22,983 bases of DNA, from positions 1 through 22,983 of the forward strand of contig QQUD01000856.1 in NCBI GenBank assembly GCA_008501785.1. Reading direction: 5' to 3'. This DNA comes from Chloroflexota bacterium (GTDB taxonomy: Bacteria > Chloroflexota > Anaerolineae > Promineifilales > Promineifilaceae). Shown piece by piece: positions 14,709 to 21,496 of this stretch; within the stretch, counting starts at the first letter, position 1; the number at the start of each line of letters is the position of its first letter. Made by a program: the position numbers and the translations under genes. The notes under the pieces were generated by a model. That model made no database searches. It was given only the letters and a program-made list of their open reading frames with translations, and had not been told where the DNA came from.

Positions 14709-16043
14709 TTATTTAATGATAATTGGTAGGAAAATCTCCCAGTCATCATTATTATTGAATATACCTTGCCAATCATAGACAAAAACTTGTATTAGCCTAT
14801 CATTATCCCCTGGAATTAAACGTGAAGGGAATGATTGAAAGGCTAGATAGGTCCCATCTGCAGATATGGTTAAAGTGCTTCCTAAGCTTTGATTGTTGGG
14901 CACTATAAGCCTTGTGGTTGTACCAGTTTGTAAATCTCGGACAAAATTATATACTCCCCCTCCTAAGTTATCTGGTACTAAATTGGTAGCTGAGGATTGA
15001 AATGTAATGTATCGGCCATCAGCAGAGATTCTGTGTGAGGAAGCTATATCGTTTCCTTGACTTCCGTCGTAGCTGATAGAGACTAATTCTGTTTGCTTTG
15101 TTTGCCGGTTGTGGACATAAAGTGATTGCGTAAAATTAGTAGTCTCTGGAACGAGGTCCGAAGCCCAAGATAGGAACGCTACAAATTGGCCGTTTGCAGA
15201 GATAACCGGATTAGCTGCGCCTCTGTTTGGCTGACTACCATCAGATGCAACTGAGACTCGCTCGAGTTGTCCAGTTTGGCGATCACGAACGTAAACATGG
15301 CCGACAGTATCATCCGGGAGCAAGCGACCAGAGCGGAATGCAACATAGCGTCCGTCAGCAGAAATAGAAGGCTCACTTGCAGTAGCTGTTCCCCAACTTC
15401 CGTCATATGCAAGAGAGGGTACTTCTGTTTGTTTTGTTTGAAGGTCGTAAACGATTACATCTGAGTAATAGTTGGGATTTGAAACTCCTGAGCATGCAAC
15501 GTAACGTCCGTTAGCTGAAATAACCGGATAAAATGGACATGAAGATCCATCAGAAGCAACTGAAATCAATTCATTCTGTCCAGTTTGTCGGTCGTGAACA
15601 AAAGTGTCTATGTTTCCATTTGTATCATTAGGCACTAGATTAGGGTCAGCTGAATAAAAGACTATATAGCGACCATCACTAGATATAGCTTGATTGTCGT
15701 CCTCATGAATCCAACTTTGTCCATTTCCTGGAGAACCATCATATGCGTTCGAAATGATTTCTGTTTGTCCAGTTTGCCGATCATGGAAAAATATATCCCT
15801 TGCCCCATTCGTGTCGTTTGGTACCAGGTTGCTTGCCATTGATTCAAATGCAACATATCGACCATCAGGGGAAATTACCACATCCTCAGAATTATGATTT
15901 CCCCTAGTTCCATCAGAAGAAACTGAGACAATTTCAAAAGTGTTATTATTAAGGTTCTGAGGTGCTTGTGACTGAGCAGGTATTGTGATCATTCCAATTA
16001 GGCAAAGGAAAAATATATTTTTCAAAATAATGCGCATATTCAT
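14709..16043 (-). CDS. Secreted seven-repeat PD40 (TolB-like) beta-propeller protein
   Basis: I read 444 aa from ATG 16043 (MNMRIILKNIFF), which follows AGAGG by 5 nt; an ATG at 16085 would add 14 residues in front of the signal peptide. A signal peptide (about 1-26, ending AQSQA) precedes seven PD40 repeats. Each has a core such as ISPDGRYVAFES, ISSDGRYIVFYS or ISADGRYVAFRS, followed by a DRQTGQTE- or LQTKQTE-type strand, so a seven-bladed propeller is likely. The protein ends DWEIFLPIIIK, a short hydrophobic tail like those I associate with many secreted Chloroflexota proteins. Function is unknown; PD40 propellers usually bind proteins or polysaccharides. The gene is AT-rich and has no palindrome copies. 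Confidence 0.85.
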   Translation of the reverse strand: MNMRIILKNIFFLCLIGMITIPAQSQAPQNLNNNTFEIVSVSSDGTRGNHNSEDVVISPDGRYVAFESMASNLVPNDTNGARDIFFHDRQTGQTEIISNAYDGSPGNGQSWIHEDDNQAISSDGRYIVFYSADPNLVPNDTNGNIDTFVHDRQTGQNELISVASDGSSCPFYPVISANGRYVACSGVSNPNYYSDVIVYDLQTKQTEVPSLAYDGSWGTATASEPSISADGRYVAFRSGRLLPDDTVGHVYVRDRQTGQLERVSVASDGSQPNRGAANPVISANGQFVAFLSWASDLVPETTNFTQSLYVHNRQTKQTELVSISYDGSQGNDIASSHRISADGRYITFQSSATNLVPDNLGGGVYNFVRDLQTGTTTRLIVPNNQSLGSTLTISADGTYLAFQSFPSRLIPGDNDRLIQVFVYDWQGIFNNNDDWEIFLPIIIK

Positions 16044-16493
16044 GTAAACCTCTATATATGTAATTTTTAAACCAGACCCTCCCAATTTCGGGTAAGCGAA
16101 TTCAGGGTGGTTTGGACGTTTGAGTATGATGTTCGGGCAAGCTTACAAGGGGAAACATTAGACTGAAAATTCGAAATTCAGTTCTTTGAAGAAACTTTTG
16201 GAAAATAGCGCAAGCCTAAATTAGGCTCTGCGGATAATAACACAAATAAAGAACACAAAACCAACCTCCAAGATACAAGCCAAAACACGTTCAAACTCTA
16301 TAGTATCTTTTGTTAATGTCAACAAGAGTGGCAGCTAATTATTTGATTCTAATAAGGAATTAATTGGGACGAAGCAAAAGCATAACTCGAAAAACACTAT
16401 TAAACAGAACAAGTTTTTAAACTTCACTTCTCATAACGGTATCTTTTTATGCTTGCCCATGTATTGTAAACATAAGAACAGTTGTCCTTTTTG
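16044..16493. other. AT-rich spacer with no recognised gene
   Basis: It presumably carries the promoter of the propeller gene and the 3' end of the RecQ gene region. A small dyad AAGTTTTTAAACTT lies at about 16409-16422. I see no ORF with coding character, no RNA gene and no palindrome copy. Confidence 0.5.
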
Positions 16494-19358
16494 CTAGTTG
16501 CTTGTTTTGAGAATGAAGTGCAGGCGCAGGACGTGCAACTCGTCGAAGTTGACAGTTTCGTTGAGGGCGTCGAAGATGGGGCGCAGGCGGTCGGTGCCGT
16601 GTTCGGTGAAGGCGGCGAACGCTTGTTGGTGTTGTTCGTTGGTTAGGTTGGTTAGTTGGAGAAGGTTGCTGGGGCGTAATTCGCGTTCTGCCACCACACC
16701 CTTCCACAAATGATTGATCACTGTGCTTTGTTTGACGTTATATTGCTGCATGATGTCGGGAACTGAGTGGCCTTCGTTGTAAAGGAAGATGACCTCTTCG
16801 GTGCGGTTGCCGAGACCGGTTTTGAGACGGGGGGTGATGGGTTTGGAAACACCAGCTTTTGGTTTCTCGGCGATTCCATGTTCGATGCAATATGTTTCTA
16901 TAATTGGCAAAAACTCGTCTGCATATTTTTCTAGCTTGGCCGCGCCGACGCCGTACATTTGGGAAAAGCTGGCGCGTGTTTGCGGGAAAAAGGCGGCCAT
17001 GTCTACCAGTGAACGGTCTGAGAAGATGACGTAGGGTGGTACGTTGGCAGCGGTTGCCAATTCGGTGCGCTTGCGGCGCAGGAGGTCGAACAGGGTGCGG
17101 TCGTGGTCGGTGGGGGCGGGGGTGATGCTGGGTGAAACGGCCGTTTCCCGTTCCGGCAACGTCCCCAACACCTTTTCCCCATCCTTCAACACCGCCCAGC
17201 CATTATCCGTAAGCTGCAAGCTGCCGTGGTCCATGTCCTGCGTGAGCAGTCCCTTTTGAATGAACTGCCGCGCCAGATATTGCCACTCCTTTTTCGAGAA
17301 TTCGGTGCCGATGTTATAGGTTGTGAGGCGATTATGTCCTTTGCCCACCACCTTTTTCGACTGCGAGCCGCGCAGCACATCGATGATGTGGTTCATGCCA
17401 AAAATTTGCCGGGTGCGGTAGACGCAGGAGAGGAACTTTTGCGCGGGTTCGGTTACATCTGTTAATTCGGCTTCTGATGCGGTGCAGTTGTCGCATAGTT
17501 CGCAGTTGGTTTCGGTGTATTCTTCGCCGAAGTAGTTAAGTAACGGCCGTCTGCGACACCCATCCGCCTCCACAAAACCCAGCATTGCCTCGAGTCTGGC
17601 CCTGGCCCCGATTTGCTGCTTTTGCGCTTGCTGCTGGATGAAATAGGTGATGGTTCCGACGTCGCCGTAGCTGAACAGGAGCAAACAGTCGGCGCGTAAG
17701 CCGTCACGGCCAGCACGGCCGATTTGCTGGTAATAGCTTTCCACATTTTTGGGCAAGTCGTGGTGCAAAATGAAGCGCACGTTTGATTTGTTGATGCCCA
17801 TGCCAAAGGCAATCGTGGCCACAATCACAATGCCCTCTTCATAAGAGAAGCGGCGCTGGTTTTGGCGGCGCACCTGGTCATCGAGACCGGCGTGATAGGG
17901 CAGCACCGGCCAGCCATTGGCGGCTAAATTTTGGGTCAAATTATCGACCTGACTGCGCTTGGCGCAGTAAATGATGCCCGATTCGCCGCGATGTTCTGCT
18001 AAAAATTGGTGGGCTTGCGCCAATCCGCTCGTTTTGGGGGCGACAGACAAATACAGGTTTTCGCGGTCAAAGCTGGCGATAAATTCGTCGGCGTCGGCGA
18101 TGCCCAGTGTGGTTTTGATGTCGTGGCGGACGCGGTCGGTGGCGGTGGCGGTGACGGCGAGGCAAACGGCGTGGGGCAAGCGGCGGCGCACGTCTGTTAA
18201 CTGCCGGTATTCGGGACGGAAATCGTGGCCCCATTCGGAGATGCAGTGCGCTTCGTCGATGGTGAAGCAGTCGATGGGGCATTGGGCCAGCAGCGACAAG
18301 ATGGCGGGTCGTACCAGCGTTTCGGGTGCGGCGTAGAGCAGGTCTACTTTACCAGCGCGAATTTGAGCCACGGTGCGCTGGTAGTCGGGCAGGCTGAGGG
18401 TGCTGTTGAGGTAAACGGCCGTTATCCCCAACTCTTTTAACTGCATCACCTGATCTTCCATCAGCGAAATCAACGGTGAGACGACCACTGTCATGCCGGG
18501 GAAGAGCAGCGCCGGAATCTGGAAACAGATGGATTTGCCGCTGCCGGTGGGCATGATGGCGAGTGTGTCTTTTTTGTGCAAGATTTGCTCGATGACTTCT
18601 TCCTGCAATGGGCGGAATTCGTTGTAGCCGAATGTTTGGTTTAGGGTGGTGGAAACGGCCGTCATGTCTGGCGTAAATGGCGCAACCGGTGCAGCCACTA
18701 TCTCCTCAACAACCGGCTCAAACTCATCTGCAAACGGTTCATCAAAATACCAGTCCCCTGGTTCTTCCGTTGGTTGCCAGTCAGGCATCTGCGGATCGTC
18801 AAAATCATCTGGTGGATACCAATCGTCAACGGGGGGCGGTGGTGGTGGGGTGTCAAAAAAGCTGGGTTGACCGTTGTGCAAGCGCAGCATGGCCGCTTGT
18901 TGCGTAATGAGTTGGTTGTTTTCATCAATATGGCGCACGTCGATTTGTGCAGCGACCAACGTTTTAGCGATCAGCTTGGCGCGGTGGCATTTTTCGGGTT
19001 TGCCTTCGCTGCACATGATGGCCACGCGCTGCTGCTGCTGGTAGGCTGTTTGTAAACGGCCGATTCCTTTTTGATAGAAATCCATTTTAGCGACTTTCTC
19101 ATAGTCAATCTTGCCGTTTGTATAGCAGGCGGGGTCTTCTGGCATCCCGCCGAGCGTGTCTCCCATAAACACGTAGCGAATGCCGTGCGCGGTTAAATGT
19201 TGGGTCAGCTCTTTTTTGGAAAAGTCTGGCTTGTAGCGTGAATAAGGCTTTGAACGCACATCTAGCAAGAAGGCAATTTCGTTTTCTTTGAGGACTGCAA
19301 TGAATTGATCGATCTCGCGTGTGCCGTAACCAACGGTGAAAATAGGCAACTGGCTCAT
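16494..19358 (-). CDS. DUF488-RecQ helicase-HRDC-HTH fusion
   Basis: This 954-aa protein joins a DUF488 domain (about 1-160, TVGYGTREIDQF, DVRSKPYSRY, CSEGKPEKCHR at 116-126) to a complete RecQ helicase. An acidic, Pro/Trp-rich linker (about 171-225) connects them. Helicase motifs are Walker A PTGSGKS (270-276), IDEAHCISEWGHDFRPEYR (DEAH 368-371), AVTATAT, FGMGI (518-522) and QQIGRAGRDG (544-553). The RecQ zinc cysteines are 601, 619, 622 and 625. A winged helix follows (about 640-725), then HRDC (about 755-825) and a C-terminal HTH (about 852-890, VPDIMQQYNVKQSTVINHL). It should unwind DNA 3' to 5' in recombination repair. DUF488 has no agreed activity; its conserved Cys-His cluster is intact. 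Five palindrome-type sites lie in the gene, three in linkers or domain edges. A weak TTAGG precedes ATG 19358. Confidence 0.93.
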   Translation of the reverse strand: MSQLPIFTVGYGTREIDQFIAVLKENEIAFLLDVRSKPYSRYKPDFSKKELTQHLTAHGIRYVFMGDTLGGMPEDPACYTNGKIDYEKVAKMDFYQKGIGRLQTAYQQQQRVAIMCSEGKPEKCHRAKLIAKTLVAAQIDVRHIDENNQLITQQAAMLRLHNGQPSFFDTPPPPPPVDDWYPPDDFDDPQMPDWQPTEEPGDWYFDEPFADEFEPVVEEIVAAPVAPFTPDMTAVSTTLNQTFGYNEFRPLQEEVIEQILHKKDTLAIMPTGSGKSICFQIPALLFPGMTVVVSPLISLMEDQVMQLKELGITAVYLNSTLSLPDYQRTVAQIRAGKVDLLYAAPETLVRPAILSLLAQCPIDCFTIDEAHCISEWGHDFRPEYRQLTDVRRRLPHAVCLAVTATATDRVRHDIKTTLGIADADEFIASFDRENLYLSVAPKTSGLAQAHQFLAEHRGESGIIYCAKRSQVDNLTQNLAANGWPVLPYHAGLDDQVRRQNQRRFSYEEGIVIVATIAFGMGINKSNVRFILHHDLPKNVESYYQQIGRAGRDGLRADCLLLFSYGDVGTITYFIQQQAQKQQIGARARLEAMLGFVEADGCRRRPLLNYFGEEYTETNCELCDNCTASEAELTDVTEPAQKFLSCVYRTRQIFGMNHIIDVLRGSQSKKVVGKGHNRLTTYNIGTEFSKKEWQYLARQFIQKGLLTQDMDHGSLQLTDNGWAVLKDGEKVLGTLPERETAVSPSITPAPTDHDRTLFDLLRRKRTELATAANVPPYVIFSDRSLVDMAAFFPQTRASFSQMYGVGAAKLEKYADEFLPIIETYCIEHGIAEKPKAGVSKPITPRLKTGLGNRTEEVIFLYNEGHSVPDIMQQYNVKQSTVINHLWKGVVAERELRPSNLLQLTNLTNEQHQQAFAAFTEHGTDRLRPIFDALNETVNFDELHVLRLHFILKTSN

Positions 19359-19408
19359 GGCCTAATTGTATGCAATTTTTTTGAATTTGGCACGGTCAAT
19401 TTTGGAAC

Positions 19409-19576
19409 ACGAATGGCACGAATGGACGAATAGGACGAATGAAGAAATAAGGGAATCTGGTGTGGGTATTTTTGGAACACGAATTATAAGAAAAATCACG
19501 AATTAGACGAATAAACGAATTTTACGAATAGGGATTTTTTCTTATTCGTGTCATTCGTCCATTCGTGTTATTCGTG
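19409..19576. repeat. ACGAAT-type short repeat cluster with hairpin potential
   Basis: ACGAAT occurs nine times directly (from 19409) and four times inverted (ATTCGT, to 19575), spaced by about 7-11 bp. The inverted set (about 19537-19576) can pair with the last direct set (about 19497-19530) around an AGGGATTTTTTC loop. It lies between the starts or ends of the helicase and selenoprotein genes. The same motif recurs on the other side of the selenoprotein gene. Confidence 0.75.
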
Positions 19577-19582
19577 ATTCAT

Positions 19583-20476
19583 TTATTCATGGTGCGGTAT
19601 GTCGCCGGAGATTAGTTTTTTGTAGAGCCACGGCCGTTTTGTGATGGCTTTTGTGATGGGCGGCGGATCTGCGGGGTGGGTGTGGACATGTTTGGGGTGT
19701 TCGGGCCAGGTGAAGGGGAGGTGGATGGTGGTGCCTGGTTGGGTGATGGTGGTGAGTGCGCGGAAGGTGGCGCGGAGAACGGCCGTTTGCCCTGCAACAT
19801 CACCCGGTTTCCCCAAATTGCGCCCCAGCGGATATTCAATCGCGGCAATGCGCGGCACGCTCACGGATGCTGTTAACTCCGGCATAGGTGACAGTGTGAT
19901 GGTGGTAAATCCGGCAGCTTCAATTTCGCGTTGCACCAGTCCAACGGACCGGCAGCAAAACGGTCAAACGGGAACCGCAAGCACCACATCAACTTTTTCT
20001 GCTTTTAGCTGGTTGATGATGGCGGGTGTCGTTTTTGTGAGCAACTCATCGGCTTGCAAAATGTAGCCCATCATCGAATAGTGTGTGGGTGCTGAACTGC
20101 CAATTTCGCCAACATCGACCATTTCAGACAGCCGTTGCAGAGGCAAAATGCAGTTAATATCCGTTTCGGCATAGCTAGGGTCGATGTGCAAATGGTAGAT
20201 GCTCACATCTTTTTCGGTGGTTGTGTTTGGGAACGTGCGTAATGATGGATCACCCCACCACGGATTTTGGCGTTCGCCTTCCTGATCAAACGGCTTGTCA
20301 TCTTTTAGTGCGATGCCTGCGGTACTTAGCAGCGCTACGCGGCATTCTGAAAGCGGCTTTTTCAGCGGTGTCCACGGAGTTTCGCGAGATATTTCTATTT
20401 CTCGGGCAGCCCAGGCCTTCATGACCCGGCGTGTCAATCGACTTATAAAACGATAACTGTCAACTTCTTTTTGCAT
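19583..20476 (-). CDS. GrdB-family selenoprotein (glycine/betaine/sarcosine/D-proline reductase B-like), Sec at TGA 19964-19966
   Basis: Read through an in-frame TGA, this gene gives 297 residues. The first 170 have the GrdB-family signature: VALLSTAGIALKDDKPF, WWGDPSLRTFPNTT, YHLHIDPSYAETDINCILPL, GEIGSSAPTHYSMMGY. The stop is followed in the same frame by PFCCRSVGLVQREIEAAGFT and a coherent tail to 19583. Residue 171 would be selenocysteine in U-P-F-C, a UxxC redox pair. A hairpin with a GUU loop starts 11 nt after the TGA. GAGGAG precedes ATG 20476. It is shorter than the roughly 430-aa GrdB of glycine reductase, and no grdA, grdC or prd genes are adjacent. A stand-alone redox or thiol reductase role is more likely than Stickland metabolism. 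Cys homologs and true truncation are the alternatives. Palindrome copies are at 19630 and 19779. Confidence 0.85.
19936..19966 (-). promoter_or_regulatory. Sec TGA codon and SECIS-like hairpin
   Basis: In the - strand mRNA, UGA (19966-19964) is followed after 11 nt by CCGGUCC-GUU-GGACUGG (19952-19936): seven base pairs, one of them G-U, capped by a GUU loop. The loop begins 18 nt after the UGA. This fits the bacterial SECIS pattern of a small stem-loop with G/U in the apical loop, 16-37 nt downstream of the UGA. The hairpin encodes CRSVGLV, so it is also under coding constraint. Confidence 0.75.
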
Positions 20477-20576
20477 GTTCTCCTCAATCCCGAATCGGAC
20501 GAATGAACGAATTTTACGAATTATTTAACCAGCTATACGTGGAATTTGCCAATTTGTAGCATTTGTTTTGAGGTGT

Positions 20577-20605
20577 TTGACAGGTTTCTTGGATTAATGT
20601 TATAT
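20577..20605 (+). promoter_or_regulatory. Consensus-like sigma70 promoter
   Basis: TTGACA (20577-20582), a 17-bp spacer and TTATAT (20600-20605) make the best promoter match in the window. It points towards 21026, which would give a leader of about 415 nt crossing the REP-like cluster. Alternatively it could drive a non-coding transcript from the repeats. Confidence 0.45.
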
Positions 20606-20661
20606 TGGTACATTGGTACAAAGATAGTTTGTGGGTTGTCTGGCAATAGGAGAAACCAAGA

Positions 20662-21003
20662 CATGTCATTTCGAGTAACCTATGCCGGGAAGACCCAGCA
20701 CAGAATAGGGAAGAAACTTGTCATGCAATTGTCATTCCGAGGTCTGCCGAGGAATCTTGCTTTGAGGTCAGGGAATAATGACTGACTCGAAGCAAGATTT
20801 CTCACTCCGAAGACTGCGTTCGAAATGACAACTTTCTTAGTAGAGCCTGTGCTGAGGCCCTGCGAAGTATCTTCCGAGAAATCCCAGCGGCCTGAATGCA
20901 ACAGGTTGTTGGGATTCCTCAGGGGACTTCGGAATGACATGCATGGGCGAGGTTCTTTCTCATTCTGTTTGGGGTCTTCACTGCATTGGTTACTTGGAAT
21001 GAC
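20662..21003. repeat. Cluster of REP/MITE-like inverted repeats (TGTCATTCCGA)
   Basis: The best element runs from 20730 (TGTCATTCCGAGG) to 20831, where GAAATGACA is its inverse; the inner arms GGAATCTTGCTTT and AAGCAAGATTTCTC also pair. Related ends occur at 20662 (TGTCATTTCGAG), about 20929 (CGGAATGACA) and about 20994 (TTGGAATGAC). These look like several imperfect copies of one small palindromic family. Confidence 0.65.
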
Positions 21004-21025
21004 GATTTTTATGTAGGAGATTGAA

Positions 21026-21301
21026 ATGTCTGAAAAAAATACACATGATAAGTCGAAAATAAAGGTTGAGCGGACGCAAACGGGGGTTCGCATTGAAAAG
21101 AGGATGTTGAAGGTGTTGAAGGGGTTGGCGGAGTATTTTGATATTTCGCTGGGTGATTTGTTGGAGGGGATTGTGCTGCATTCGTTTGAGGGGAAGTCGC
21201 CGTTTCATGAGGAGTCGATTGCCAAGATTGAGGCGCTGAAGCAGATTTATGGGATGGATTATGATGCGTCGGCGAGTCACCGATTTGTGGAGGAGGGTTA
21301 G
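21026..21301 (+). CDS. Small RHH-like protein
   Basis: This 91-aa protein has a charged N-terminus (MSEKNTHDKSKIKVER) and then TQTGVRIEKRMLKVLKGLAEYFDISLGDLLEGIVLHSF. That is a strand followed by two helices, in the pattern of ribbon-helix-helix DNA-binding proteins. The C-terminal part (EESIAKIEALKQIYGMDYDASASHRFVEEG) is acidic and probably helical. AGGAG stands 8 nt before ATG 21026. The MFS gene starts 195 bp downstream on the same strand, so it may be a local regulator of that exporter. The DNA-binding role is inferred from predicted secondary structure only. Confidence 0.7.
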   Translation: MSEKNTHDKSKIKVERTQTGVRIEKRMLKVLKGLAEYFDISLGDLLEGIVLHSFEGKSPFHEESIAKIEALKQIYGMDYDASASHRFVEEG

Positions 21302-21334
21302 TAAGGTGGTGGTGGTACTGCGTGATTGACCCCG

Positions 21335-21417
21335 CCGGAGGCTGGAGCCTTCCGGCTACGAGAGCGAAGCCCCGTTGGGGCTAGGAGTTTAGCCCCGGAG
21401 GGGCTTTCGCCTCGTAG
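21335..21417. repeat. GC-rich nested hairpins between the RHH-like and MFS genes
   Basis: A small hairpin (about 21335-21355, CCGGAGGCT...AGCCTTCCGG) is followed by a larger inverted repeat from 21356 (CTACGAGAGCGAAGCCCC) to 21417 (GGGGCTTTCGCCTCGTAG). Inside it are two mini-hairpins GCCCCGTTGGGGC and GCCCCGGAGGGGC. It is a mobile or attenuator-like repeat and could reduce read-through from the small gene into the exporter gene. Confidence 0.7.
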
Positions 21418-21496
21418 CGGTGGCGTTTGCGCCGCTGCGGTGGTGGGACGGCGGCAATTTGCAATGCTATTAGCACCTTGCATGAGGATTTTTGAA

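Larger units (their letters stand above)
20477..21025. other. 549-bp spacer: repeats and a candidate promoter, no gene
   Basis: Next to the selenoprotein start it holds ACGAAT repeats (20491-20522). Then comes a well-formed promoter-like sequence (20577-20605), the direct repeat ATTGGTACATTGGTACA, and a cluster of TGTCATTCCGA-type inverted repeats (20662-21003). The ORF at 20546-20785 runs through these repeats and shows no coding character. Confidence 0.6.

Noticed and set aside
19583..19936. Separate 117-aa gene starting at a GTG
   Set aside because: It is in the same frame as the upstream 170-aa ORF, family similarity continues across the TGA, and the apparent start lies inside the SECIS-like hairpin.
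20546..20785. 79-aa ORF in the spacer
   Set aside because: It runs through a promoter-like sequence and REP-like repeats, with no ribosome site or recognisable domain.
21326..21496. 57-residue N-terminal extension of the MFS protein
   Set aside because: It translates the GC-rich hairpin repeat, has no membrane or domain character, and ATG 21497 has its own GAGG.
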